From Peronospora farinosa (taxonomy: Eukaryota; Oomycota; Peronosporomycetes; Peronosporales; Peronosporaceae), in assembly GCA_947646735.1 (NCBI GenBank), contig CANTFK010000979.1, positions 1 to 64,000 on the forward strand: 64,000 bases of DNA, written 5' to 3'. The notes under the pieces are model-generated. The model worked only from the letters and a program-made list of their open reading frames with translations. It made no database searches and was not told the DNA's origin. Below are positions 47,024 to 57,402 of the stretch, in pieces (positions within the stretch are counted from its first letter, which is position 1; each line of letters starts with the position of its first letter). The position numbers and the translations under genes are program-made.

Positions 47024-47878
47024 GTGCGCATCGTTTCAGTCTCCGAAACAGCCAGTGAAGAAGCTCCGGAGGCTCGCCCAAAGAGCGCCAATCCTAAATC
47101 AGCGCGCGAAGAACGCTTCACGGCACAGTCTTGGGATGCTCTTCGTGCTTCGGGCAACCCTGTATACAATATCGCCCCTGAGTACGCAGATATTTTCCCG
47201 GAGAACATTCCAGCTGAGCTTTTGGCGGATCGTGGTGTGCGGCACGAGATAGATCTCGTGCCAGGATCGAAATATCGCGTGACACGGCAGTGGCCGTTAC
47301 CGCGTGATCAAGTCATCGCTATTAATGAATTTTTAGAGGGTCGCCGCAAGGCTGGCCATGTCCGCGAAGTATCTCGCCGCACTGTGCACGCTTTCAACAA
47401 GCTGAAGGACGCCACGATTCCGGCTCAAACGACCATCCCTCGAAAAGACATGGTATTGGATACCATGTCCGGGAGCGAGATCTACAGCGCCATAGATCTG
47501 ACAGACGGTTTCTATCAGATCCTCATGAGGGACAGCGACATTCCTTTCACTGCGTTCAGCACCCCAGGAGGGATACTTTGAGAGTGGTTAGTCATGCCAC
47601 AAGGTCGTAAGAACGCTCCAGCTACCTTTAATCGGATGGTGACACAAGTACTTCGTCCGCTTCTCGACTTTGCACCGAGCTACTTTGACGACATCTTTGT
47701 TCACAGCCGCGTTGATAAAAAGCTCAGCGCTTTTGATCTTCTCTCGTAGCTCAGCGCTACGGAGGTACACCTTCGACACTTGAAGCAGGTGTTTCAAGTT
47801 ATGCGCGAAAATAAATTGTACGCGAATTTGAAGAAATGTGTCTTCTGCGCTCCCGAGATTCCAGTACTCGGTTGCTAC
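47024..47878 (+). pseudogene. Reverse transcriptase of element C, first part
   Basis: SAREERFTAQSWDALRASGN, RGVRHEIDLVPGSKYRVTRQ and SGSEIYSAIDLTDGFYQILM give the palm with its first Asp. About 16 residues are deleted after GHVRE compared with E. After a stop at 47579, frames continue with FAPSYFDD-type sequence near 47680 and KLYANLKKCVFCAPEIPVLG. A 1.47 kb solo LTR then interrupts the gene. Confidence 0.85.
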
Positions 47879-49345
47879 TGTGGTGGAGTGGGTTCTCAAA
47901 ATTGTATGATGAGAATCCAAACCACTCACTGTGCCGGACTGCCGACTGTCGGAGGGGGTACCCCGATGCCGCGTATGAACCTTCTCTCACCTTGTGTACC
48001 CGTCGGCTGGCGGGTTGCACTCTTCGGAGGATTTGGTGACGATGTAGATGTCTGCCTTGAGGGAGGTAGACCTGGGGGGCCTCGAGTGGATATGCTTCAC
48101 TCGGTGGGCCGGTAGGTGGCCACTCGATCGACCTTGTCGAGAGTGGACTTAGAGCCAAATTCTTCAGGGGCGCTTGTCGTCCCTGGCCTTTTCCTTCTGT
48201 TTCAGGGGTATTAACCACCTGACCTTTACGTTTCTCCCGAACCTTGAGGTGAGGGAGACCGCTTCCGATAGCGGGTCTTGGGGGGTGTTGCTACTCGAAC
48301 GAGCTCACAGGCCAAATATATCCTGGAGCTCTATTCGCCCTTGAACTTCGCTACACAACTGTCTTCGACGGGGGGGCCAAAATATATCCCTTCCCGGAAC
48401 AGTGAGTAGCTTAGAGCAAGTTCTTCTTGGGTGACGGAGTCGTGCCACGTAGATCGCACTTGTGTCTGACCACACGCCTGTCTTCAACGGGGGGGGGGGG
48501 GGGCAAATATATCCCTTCCCCGGAACAGGCGTGTGGCCAGAATAGAGTTCCTTTACAGCGCGACGAAGACTTGCCAAGTAGATCGCAAATTGAGTAGTAT
48601 TTAATATAGTCCTATCCATTTGACTCCTTTACTCTATCCTTGCCTGAAGCTCTGATTCCTTGCGTCGACTGGTCTGATCCTTGTATTAGTTGGTCCGGAG
48701 TAGCTGAACCCCGAGGGACCCATGTCTACCAGCGAGGGGCCGAGGTCGACCAATGAGGGAACCAGGTCTACCAACGAGGGACCGGGTCGAACGATGAGGG
48801 ACCGGGTCGACCAATGAGGGACCCAGGTCTACCAACAGGGACCGGGTCGAACGATGAGTGACCGGGTCGAACGATGAGGGACCGGGTCGACCAATGAGGG
48901 ACCCAGGTCTACCAACAGGGACCGGGTCGAACGATGAGTGACCGGGTCGACCGACGAGGGACCCAGGTCTACCGATGAGGGACCGGGTCGACCAATGAGG
49001 GACCGGGTCGACCGATGAGGGACCGGGTCGACCGATGAGGGACCGGGTCGACCGACGAGGGACCCAGGTCTACCGATGTGGACCGGGTCGACCGATGATG
49101 GACCGGTCTACTGACGAGGGCCATGGTCGACTCCCTTCGGTACCGGTTAAACAGTACCCTGGTAATGACCTCTCCTTTGTTTGTATTTCACATTCTTATC
49201 CAGCGGTCGCTTCACTCCGAGGTTCCCTTGATCTCCGGTCCCTTCTCTCTGGTGCGTGGTCCTTTCTCCCTAGTCCACGGCCCCTTGTCCTTTCAATCCA
49301 ACTGGCCCCTGGGTTCTTCACAATTTAGAAAAGCACTTCACCACA
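47879..49345 (-). repeat. Solo LTR of the N family inside C
   Basis: 1467 bp from TGTGGTGGAGTGGG to GCACTTCACCACA. It is flanked by an exact 4 bp duplication CTAC (47875-47878, 49346-49349); removing the LTR and one CTAC restores the RT frame as VLGCYDSKEGVRAD. It carries a run of 15 G at 48489-48503 and the longest minisatellite of the family (48711-49125). Confidence 0.92.
48711..49125. repeat. Minisatellite in the solo LTR
   Basis: Roughly twenty 20-21 base units of the GGGACCGGGTCGACCGATGA and GGGACCCAGGTCTACC types. Higher-order repeats are visible where the same block of units recurs near 48800-48860 and 48890-48950. Confidence 0.9.
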
Positions 49346-49349
49346 CTAC

Positions 49350-50254
49350 GACAGCAAGGAAGGTGTCCGCGCTGATACTGAAAAGATCTCATCGATCTGT
49401 TCCTGGCCAACGCCCAGGAACCAAACTGAATTACGTCAATGGCTCGGTCTTGCGAATTACTTGCATAAGTATACGAAGAACTATGCTGAGCTAATTCAGC
49501 CATTATCGACTTTGCTCAAGAAAGATGCAGTATGATTATGGAAGACAGAACATCAATCTGCCTTCGACTTCGTGAAGGTGATCTTGTCCGAGGCACCGGT
49601 GCTGATGTTACTGGATGACTCTAAGCCATTCCACGTCGTATGTGACGCGAGCAATTTCGCTATAGGATGTGCCCTCGTGCAATTTGATGACGAAGGTCGA
49701 GAGCGCGTCGTGAGTTTTCAATCACGACAGATGAAACTGCCGAGAAAAATTATCCGGTACACGACAAGGAACTTTTGGCTATGCTTTACGCTCTAATCAA
49801 GTTTAGAGTATATTTGCTCGGCGAAAAGATGTTTTCTATCTACACAGATCACGCATCATTGCGTACCGCCGTCAAGAGTCCTCACTTGTCTCAGCGTTTG
49901 GAAAGGTGGTTGTCATTTTTCGCCGAGTATAATTTTGTAGTGCATTACAAGTCTGGCAAGAATAAAATTCTCGCTGACGCGCTTTCTCGTCGTCCTGATT
50001 ACGATCCTCGGCGCGATATGGGTCATCAAACGGAGTATGTTGATGACGACGAAGATATCTGTGCGTGTTGTATTGAACTGGGGCTTAATGCGATGATTTC
50101 GACCCTTCTGCTGCCGATCCGAACTCATATCGCTGAATCCTACGCGAATGATTCCTTATATGCAGGAATCATCAGTATCTCAGGGACCGAGCGAAAAATT
50201 ACTCGCGAAGTTGACGAAACCAACACGCGACAACTTCGAGCGTCTCGCGCTTGA
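49350..50254 (+). pseudogene. RT thumb and RNase H of element C
   Basis: Resumes with TELRQWLGLANYLHKYTKNY, then PFHVVCDASNFAIGCALVQF, the RNase H start with its Asp. After a frameshift the frame from 49775 reads FSIYTDHASLRTAVKSPHLS, RWLSFFAEYNFVVHYKSGKN and LADALSRRPDYDPR. From about 49675 onward the DNA is repeated in inverted orientation at 64000-61328. Confidence 0.88.
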
Positions 50255-50286
50255 CGGTCCGTTGCTGACGTACATGATGGACGTCT

Positions 50287-51600
50287 TTGATTAATGAATT
50301 TTACGACAGCCCAGCTGGCAGACACCTGGGTCGCGAGAAGACGTTTGCGGCTATTTCTCGCGTATTTTTTTGGCCGCAAATGTATAAGTACATCCAGAAA
50401 TGGGTGCGCTCCTGTGAAACCTGTCAGCATGTGAAGCCCGCGCCGTCTTCACAAGCCCCGTTGCGTCCGCTTTTGATTGCTACGAAAGCCTTGCGTTCGG
50501 TCAGTATGGATTTATCTTTGGTCTTCCACCGGATGAACAGAAACGCACGGGCTTATTGGTTCTAGTGGATCGATTCAGCAAAATGGTGCATTTTGCTCCG
50601 GTCTCCGCCAACATTACGGCGGATACGACAGCGAAGATCTTCATTGATCTTATCTTTAAGCATCACGGCTTGCCAGAATCTATTGTTTTGGACCGTGACC
50701 CACGCTTCACTTCGGCTTTCTGGGCCGAGTTATTCCAGCTATTAGGCACGCGGTTGCTTATGTCTACGGCGGCCCATCCCGAGACGGATGGGCAAACGGA
50801 GCGTGTGAACAGAGTGCTCGAAGATGTCCTGCGCAGTGATGCAACATCGTTCTCGTCATGGAGTTCGCTCCTTCCACTTGCAGAGTTTGCAATCAACAAT
50901 GCTGTCCATGCGTCGACCGGATTGACGCCCTTTTTCGCTCACAACGCGAGGCATCCTCGCGTTCCGGAGCTACTTGCTCTCTCAGCTTCAGAGCACCTAG
51001 TCTCTAAGCTTGATGGGGGAGTATCTACTGATGGAATTGCGCCACAACTATTGCTGATTGACGATGCGAATGAGGTTGCTGCCGATGCACCTAATGCTGG
51101 TAATTTTGTGGCCAACGGCATATCGACTCCTGACGCGATGCTTTCCATCGCGTCTCCCGTTGCTAATTTTACGCCAAAAGAGAATACGTCGCCTGTAAGT
51201 TCGGCTGCAGTAACCGAATTTCTTCTATTACGACAAGGAATTACGCGTTTTGTGCGTGATGCATTACAGGAGGTAGTCTATAAGCAAAAGGAAAATGCAG
51301 ACAGAAGAGGTCGAAAGAATATGTCCATATTTCGAGAAGGTGACAGAGTATTTTTATCAACAAGTGAATTACCGAACACCTCAGTGACGAATTTTGGGCG
51401 CTAACAAGTTAGCGCCAAGATATATTGGCCAATTTCGGGCTGTCAAGGTGCATGGTTACGCTTACACGCTAGACATACCTACATCTATGCGTTTGCACCC
51501 AACGTTCTACGTCGGGCGCCTCAAGGCTTACCTACCGGCGGATCTCCCTTCGAATCTTTCCCGCTTCTTCTGTGCCGGCTCGAAATCCGACATCCCTTGA
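50287..51600 (+). pseudogene. Integrase of element C
   Basis: The zinc part reads EFYDSPAGRHLGREKTFAAI and SCETCQHVKPA. The core frame (50556-51404, 282 residues) has VLVDRFSKMVHFAPVSA, ESIVLDRDPRFTSAFWAELF and AHPETDGQTERVNRVLEDVL, a complete D-D-E set. The C-terminal part continues in the next frame after an extra G near 51400, with APRYIGQFRAVKVHGYAYTL and LHPTFYVGRLKAY. The frame changes at 50565 and 51400 are also in the inverted copy, so they predate the duplication. Confidence 0.88.
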
Positions 51601-52324
51601 CGACGACGTTGACGACGACTGGAACCAAGTCCTGCCCGAAAGCGTGCAGACTCGATCTGCTGGGGTCCTCCGAACGCAGTCGTCTCAAGTTGACGTAGGC
51701 GCTCAACCAGTACCAGCTGCTCACGTCGAATCCGCTCAGCAGCCTCAGTCGAAGCATCCGCACGATCTTGAGCTCTCTCAGCCATCTCGCGAGTATCAAG
51801 TAGGGCATTCTTCGATTCCTCGGCTTCAGCGCGAAGTAGGCGCAGCTCATCATTCGACTGTACAGGCGCCCGATTGCGAGAATCGGCGCTCATCGCCAGA
51901 GGTTTTCCGTCGTGATGCTCCTCCTCCCTTAGTTGATGCATCGGGTGCGCGACGCTGGATTGTCGACCGAATTGTCGATCACGAGGATCACAAGCCACAG
52001 GCGCCGAGTAATGACTCGGCGCCCACGAAGAACCATGTCGAGAAACATTACAGGGCTCGGTGGTTGGGATATTCCCCGGCGGACGATACATGGGAGCCAT
52101 CGAGTACGCTGTCCCAAGATGTCCCGGACGTGGTTGAGGACTATGAGTCCCGTAGAAAGACGGTGATCGCGACCGACGCTGCCGGTTCCATTCCCGATCT
52201 CGCGAGCCGTAATGCTCGCGAGAAACGAAACCACGACGACCTCCCGAGCGACTCCGAGACCGAGACCTATTACGAGGCTCGGGAGCATACAGATGATACG
52301 GTTGACGACCTAGGCTACGTGAAT
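51528..52324 (-). pseudogene. Antisense accessory gene of C, C-terminal part
   Basis: A minus-strand frame open from 52319 to a stop at 51528, opposite to the chromodomain. It begins with an arginine-serine run (NRSRSRSRSGGRRGF, then RQRRSRSPSFYG). It passes a proline-rich part (APMYRPPGNIPTTEP) and ends in a coiled coil (LRLLRAEAEESKNALL, IRREQLVLVERLRQLE) and a basic tail. The frame is continuous with 59990-60012 and with the N-terminal part at 60320-60903 once the inserted E and solo LTR are ignored. Confidence 0.65.
51572..52324 (+). pseudogene. Chromodomain end of C pol, cut by element E
   Basis: The frame carries ARRWIVDRIVDHEDHKPQ and EKHYRARWLGYSPADDTWEP, then PDVVEDYESRR: a chromodomain with its aromatic residues. 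An acidic tail follows (SDSETETYYEAREHTDDTVD). At 52324 element E interrupts the codon run. The remaining residues (NALGDRKEA) are at 59985-60012. The whole segment is overlapped on the other strand by the antisense gene. Confidence 0.85.
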
Positions 52325-52662
52325 TGTAACGGGGCTAGAACGTACCGTCACTAGCTTACACGCGCGCTTGAGGAAGACTCAAGCCCAAGTATTAGGTATT
52401 AAGTAAATTTAACTCTGATTTTTATTTTGGTTTTAATTCGTACTAATTACGAAGATTTTAGTCGTAATAAATACGACAGTGTTCCCGCCTTTCGGGAACC
52501 ACACAATTTCAGGTTGATTTATCATTGGTCCATATTGGGGACTTTAGGCCCAATAATAAACCAGTGATAAATTACCACGCTGTGCCCGCTATTCGGGCCC
52601 AGCACCTGCCTACATATGTAATTGTTTATTCATATTAATACTATGTAATGTAGCCCATTACA
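52325..52662 (-). repeat. 3' LTR of element E
   Basis: 338 bp, TGTAACGGGG to GCCCATTACA as printed. It differs from the 5' LTR near 52545 (CTTTA/CTTAA) and 52563 (CAGTG/CAATG). Carries the hairpin series described for the 5' copy. Confidence 0.95.
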
Positions 52663-52675
52663 TCACCTCCTTCTC

Positions 52676-54111
52676 ATGACAGCACTCACCAACCGTGAGT
52701 GCTCAACTGTCGAAAACCCTTTGCTCACAAACGAACAAGCAATGTCTGGAGACCCAACACCCAATCCAGCAGGACGCCCAAGATACATCAGCGGGAATGC
52801 ATCAACCAGCATCATGGCGCGGCAGCTCATACCTTGGTCGCTGTACGACTTGTCCGGAGCTCACGCTCCGGACTCACTGGACATGATGCGGGAATACTTC
52901 CGCCGATTTCGAAAACTGCGCGGGAAAGGTCTTGATGGAATCGAGCATGAAGCTCTACAACGTTCTTGGTGCGCCTTCATCCAACGTTGGAATCGGATGC
53001 TCTAGGATGGTAGCAACTTCCAGTTATGGCTCGCCAATCGAGAGGAACTTCGCGCCGATCACTCCATCGGCGCGCTACGCGAAAGAGTGTGTGAGGAAGC
53101 TTGGAATGAGGACCGTCTCTGCTTCGTCCATGTCAATGAAGGATGCCGATCTTGTGACTCGACTCCACGCCCAACTCATGACGAATGGCGACGACACATC
53201 GCTGAGTGTCCACTCAGCGATCGCGAACGAAGTTGGATTGCAAAGTATGAGCGAAGTCTGGGCAAACGGAGAAGCGCAGTTATTCGTGGTGCGCCTCGCT
53301 GGCAGCACCACTCGCGACAGCGGAGTCAATCTCCGCGGGATCATCAGCGCAGGGCAGCGACACGTTCGCTTGTCCGTCCTGCTTCGCGATTCTCGCCTCG
53401 CAATCGTGATATGTATTCACCGCGACGTTCTCGTTCACGGCGTCGTTCTCGTTCGCGACATCGTTCTCGTTCTGGTCATCGTTCCCGTTCCCGACAACGT
53501 GAATCTCCTTACCGCTCTCGTTTGTCACGAGAGCGTTCGCGTGCTCGCCCGCCTTGGAATAGTCCGACTTCGTGGCTTCATACGACAGAACCACATCTGG
53601 AACGTCACGAAGGAGCGAGGAACGTGGTTCCCATGTATCCTGATCGGGAGGGAATCCAAGCCAACGTACTCGGTATCTACGCACGGATGGAACCGCACGC
53701 TTCTCATGAGCCGTGGTTGAGGAGGGTCCTCGTGACCCACAATGCGGTCTACAATCCAGCGCACATGTCCCTCCGCATCAACAAGCGGAGGAGGGCTCTC
53801 GCGGTGGTAGAGCTGGCGTCCTGGTTGCTCAGGACGATGTTGATCAGGCCGTGAATATAGCTGCCGATGCTCGGCTGGAGGCTGAGGCTGCCAGTGAACG
53901 TGCTGCCCAGGCGGAGAAGACTTCGAGTGAGACCCGACAGTCGAACCGTGAACTGCTCGAGCGGATAAGGATTCTGGAGCGCCAGATGCTTGGTCAGGTT
54001 CAGACGGGATCGAGACCCCGCCCCATGTCATCGGCGCGTCGAGCGCGACGGGAAGGCCGTTCGACTTACGAACCCCTGAAGCCGGCGTCGGAGCCAAACC
54101 GTGAAGCGTAG
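52676..54111 (+). pseudogene. Antisense accessory gene of element E
   Basis: The plus-strand frame opens just inside the 3' LTR, against the element's own sense. The likely start is MSGDPTPNP near 52742. The N-terminal domain has PWSLYDLSG and ALQRSWCAFIQRWN, shared with element C. Next is a Cys/His module CFVHVNEGCRSC (C-x2-H-x4-C-x2-C) with further H and C in HDEWRRHIAECPL, then WIAKYERSLGKRR. A long arginine-serine run follows (SPRRSRSRRRSRSRHRSRSG) and, in a shifted frame from 53713, a coiled coil (RQSNRELLERIRILERQML). Defects: one in-frame TAG at 53003-53005 and one frameshift at about 53690-53740, which also breaks the chromodomain frame opposite. The features suggest an RNA-associated or nuclear-speckle-type protein (inference). 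Confidence 0.7.
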
Positions 54112-55470
54112 CCGGACGATATTCCTTCAGCCGCCCGACATAGAATGTCGGGTGGAGTCGCAGTGAAGAGGGGACGTCGAGTGTATAAGCGTCGCCAATT
54201 GCCTTCAGAACCTTGAATGGACCGATGAAGCGTGGCGCGAGTTTACTCGCGCCCAGATTAGTGACCGCAGAATCCCTTAAACCTTCCGTCGATAATAATA
54301 CACGGTCACCTTTCTCAAACTTGCTCATGTTCTTTCGTCCATGTTTGTCAGCGTTCTCCTTCTGTAGGTCTACAGCAGTTTGTAGTGCGTCGCGTACAAA
54401 CCTGGTGATGGCTTGACGTTGGAGTATAAATTCCGACACGGCCATGTCATCAATTGGTCGTGCTGACTCAATCGGCGCGTAGTTGGCAGTAGGGGAACGC
54501 TTACCAGAAGACGGGTCAATCAATGTCTGCGCAGTCCATCGAGCTAATGGGGACGCCACGTCTGATGGCGTCAAAGTAGCCGTCTTTGCCTTGGATCGGG
54601 TTACTGCATTCGCGCTCAAAATACCGTGAGCTGCACTCGATCCTTGTTTATCACCTTTATCCCCCCCCAGAGTGGAGCCACTAGGTGTTGTGGGTCGCCC
54701 CACGGCCAGGACAGTAGGAACACGAGGGTGACGAGCCGAATTTACAAAAAATGGCGTCAACCCTGTTGACGCGTGTACGGCGTTGTTGAGTGCGAACTCA
54801 GCGAGTGGTAAAAATGCACTCCAACTTGTAAATGACATAGCATACCTTCGAAGAACGTGTTGAGGACCCGGTTCACGCGCTCGGTCTGCCCATCCGTTTC
54901 CGGATGGGCCGCAGTCGACATTAGCAGTTTTGTCCCGAGGAGCTCGAAAAGTGATGTCCAAAATGCGGACGTAAATCGCGGATCACGGTCCGAAACAATG
55001 TTTTCTGGAAGGCCATGATGACGGAACACAGCGTCGATGAAGTGCGCCGCGGTCTCTGCCGCGGTGACCTTAGCGTGAACAGGCACGAGATGTGTCATCT
55101 TGCTGAATCTGTCAACAAAAACCAAGATGCCCGTTCGAGCTTGGCTATCGGGCGCAAGCCCGAAGATAAAGTCCATCGAAACTGATCTCCAGGCCTCTGC
55201 TGCAATTGGCAACGATCGCAAGGGAGCCTGTGACGATGGAGATGGCTTCACACGCTGGCATATTTCGCACGTTCGGATCCAGTTGCGTACCCACTTATAC
55301 ATGTGGGGCCAGAAGAAGTCTCGAGACACAGCCGCGAAAGTCTTTTCGCGGCCTAAATGGCCGCCAGCAGGAGCATCGTGATACTCGTGAATGATTCTTG
55401 CACGCAAATCCATGTCATTGGCAATCACCGTGCGAGGAGCATCGAATTGGTCGATGCTATACAGAAGCAA
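53280..55470 (-). pseudogene. Integrase and chromodomain of element E
   Basis: The first frame (55470-54757) holds HEYHDAPAGGHLGREKTFAA, IRTCEICQRVK, VFVDRFSKMTHLVPVHA, ENIVSDRDPRFTSAFW and AHPETDGQTERVNRVL: zinc site and all three catalytic residues. A frameshift near 54850 leads into 54961-53525, with ALNNAVHASTGLTPFF, SKLAPRFIGPFKVLKAIG and LHPTFYVGRLKEY. The chromodomain starts VRWIVDRIVGHEDPP and, after a second frameshift near 53700, continues RRYRVRWLGFPPDQDTWEP. It ends in an acidic tail, opposite to the arginine-serine part of the antisense gene. Confidence 0.88.
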
Positions 55471-55590
55471 ATCGCCATCTAAACTGTATCGATGAATATG
55501 GTCGCGCTTGGTACGGGATAATGCTCCCAGTGCAGCATCGCTGGGAGCACGCAGATACTCGATAATGTCTGCATAATCTGAGTCACCCTT

Positions 55591-57402
55591 TTACGCTGCG
55601 ACGATCTCATCAAATAAACACGGCTCGGGTGTAACCCGAGTTAAGTTCAGCGATACACACATTGCACATCGGTCATCATCGTCCTCGTCATCAGTAGCCT
55701 GGCGACTCAGAGCAGTCCGAGGATCGTAGTCAGGACGTCGTGACAAGGCGTCAGCGAGAATATTGGTCTTGCCTGGCTTGTAATGCACGACGAAGTTGTA
55801 CTCAGAGAAGAATGAGAGCCATCGTGCCATCCGTTGGGACAGGTGTGGGCTCTTCATCGCTGTGCGCAGCGATGCATGATCGGTGTACAAAGCAAACGTA
55901 CTTTCACCAAGGAGATGCACGCGAAACTTGATGAGTGCATAGCGCATCGCTAATAACTCCTTGTCGTGAACCGGATAGTTCTTCTCAGCTGGCTTCATCT
56001 GTCGCGACTGATAACGCACGACTCGTTCACGGCCCTCACCATCAAATTGCATGAGGGCACAGCCGATTGCAAAATCACTGGCGTCGCAAACCACGTGGAA
56101 CGGCTTGGAATCGTCTGGTAGGACCAGGACTGGCGCTGACGCTAGGCTCTTCTTTACTGCTTCGAAGGCTGCTTGGTGCTCGGGACGCCACAACCACGTG
56201 GCGTCTTTCTTCAAGAGTGACGACAAAGGCTGGATAGAACCAGCATAATCCTTTGTATACTTGTGCAAATAATTAGCCAAGCCGAGCCACTGGCGCAACT
56301 CCGTAGGGTTCTTGGGCGTGGGCCAAGAACAGATGGACGACACCTTCTCTGGATCAGCTCGAACTCCCGATTTACTCACATAGCAACCTAACACCGGAAT
56401 CTCCGGTGCACAAAAGACACACTTCTTGAGATTCGCGTACAACTTGTTGTCCCGCATAACTTGAAACACTTGCTTCAGGTGTTGAAGGTGAACTTGGACA
56501 TCGTTGAGGTTGCCCTCGGCGCGACTATGGACGAAGATATCGTCAAAATAACTTGGGGCAAAGTTCCGAAGAGGTCTCAACACTTGAGACACCATGCGAT
56601 TGAAAGTGGCCGGAGCGTTCTTCAACCCTTGTGGCATTACCAGCCACTCCCATAACATGCCACTCGGGGTGCTCACCGCGGTAAGTGGGATATCGCTCGG
56701 GCGCATTAAAATCTGGTAAAAGCCATCGGTCAAGTCGATGGCACTGAAGATGACACTACCTGACATGGAATTCAGCACCACGTCCTTCCTGGGAATTGGC
56801 GTTTGCGCAGGAATAGTGGCATCATTCAGCTTATTGAACGCATGCACTATCCGCCAGCCTCCCGTAGCCTTCTTCACGCAGAAGGTTGGACTCGAATGTG
56901 GTGAGATACTCTCCCGCACATGACCCGCTTTGCGGCGGCCTTCAAAGAATGCGTCAATAGCTTCGACTTGATCTCTAGGAAACGGCCACTGCCGTGTCAC
57001 ACAATACTTCGACCCTGGCACGAGATCAATCTCGTGCCGAACACCGCGGTCCGCAGGAAGTTCAGCCGGGATCTTGTCCGGGAACACGTCTGCATACTCA
57101 CGAGCAATGTCGTAGACGGGGTTACCAGACTCTCGCAGGGCCTCCCATGACTGTGATGCAAACCTTTCTTCACGCGCAGACTTCGGCTCAGCGCTTTGAG
57201 GACGCGCCATATGCTCCTCGTTTGCCACGGTAACCACCTCGTTGGTGATTAGACACAGTGCCTCCCTTAAGGTCACGTAGGAAATGCTTCCAGGAAAGCC
57301 CTGGAAGACTTGTAATGGAAGACGCATTACGAGGAGGACTCTCGACCTCGATATATTGGCGCCTTTGTGGCCTCCCTTCCACGTACACGATAGCGTGGAC
57401 AC
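55591..57402 (-). CDS. Reverse transcriptase and RNase H of element E
   Basis: A 603-residue open frame, the longest of the window. RT landmarks in order: RGVRHEIDLVPGSKYCVTRQ, ATGGWRIVHAFNKLND, SVIFSAIDLTDGFYQILMRP (first Asp), WLVMPQGLKNAPATFNRMV, FAPSYFDDIFVHSRAEG (YFDD), RQWLGLANYLHKYTKDYAGS. RNase H: FHVVCDASDFAIGCALMQFD, YPVHDKELLAMRYALIKFRV, FALYTDHASLRTAMKSPHLS and LADALSRRPDYDPR. The first 65 residues are outside the true protein, because the linker frame enters after a one-base shift near 57250. The catalytic residues are present. Confidence 0.9.
   Translation of the reverse strand: MSTLSCTWKGGHKGANISRSRVLLVMRLPLQVFQGFPGSISYVTLREALCLITNEVVTVANEEHMARPQSAEPKSAREERFASQSWEALRESGNPVYDIAREYADVFPDKIPAELPADRGVRHEIDLVPGSKYCVTRQWPFPRDQVEAIDAFFEGRRKAGHVRESISPHSSPTFCVKKATGGWRIVHAFNKLNDATIPAQTPIPRKDVVLNSMSGSVIFSAIDLTDGFYQILMRPSDIPLTAVSTPSGMLWEWLVMPQGLKNAPATFNRMVSQVLRPLRNFAPSYFDDIFVHSRAEGNLNDVQVHLQHLKQVFQVMRDNKLYANLKKCVFCAPEIPVLGCYVSKSGVRADPEKVSSICSWPTPKNPTELRQWLGLANYLHKYTKDYAGSIQPLSSLLKKDATWLWRPEHQAAFEAVKKSLASAPVLVLPDDSKPFHVVCDASDFAIGCALMQFDGEGRERVVRYQSRQMKPAEKNYPVHDKELLAMRYALIKFRVHLLGESTFALYTDHASLRTAMKSPHLSQRMARWLSFFSEYNFVVHYKPGKTNILADALSRRPDYDPRTALSRQATDDEDDDDRCAMCVSLNLTRVTPEPCLFDEIVAA

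Noticed and set aside
48711..49125. Regular short repeats that could be taken for a CRISPR array
   Set aside because: Units are directly adjacent without unique spacers, lie inside an LTR, and the context is eukaryotic.
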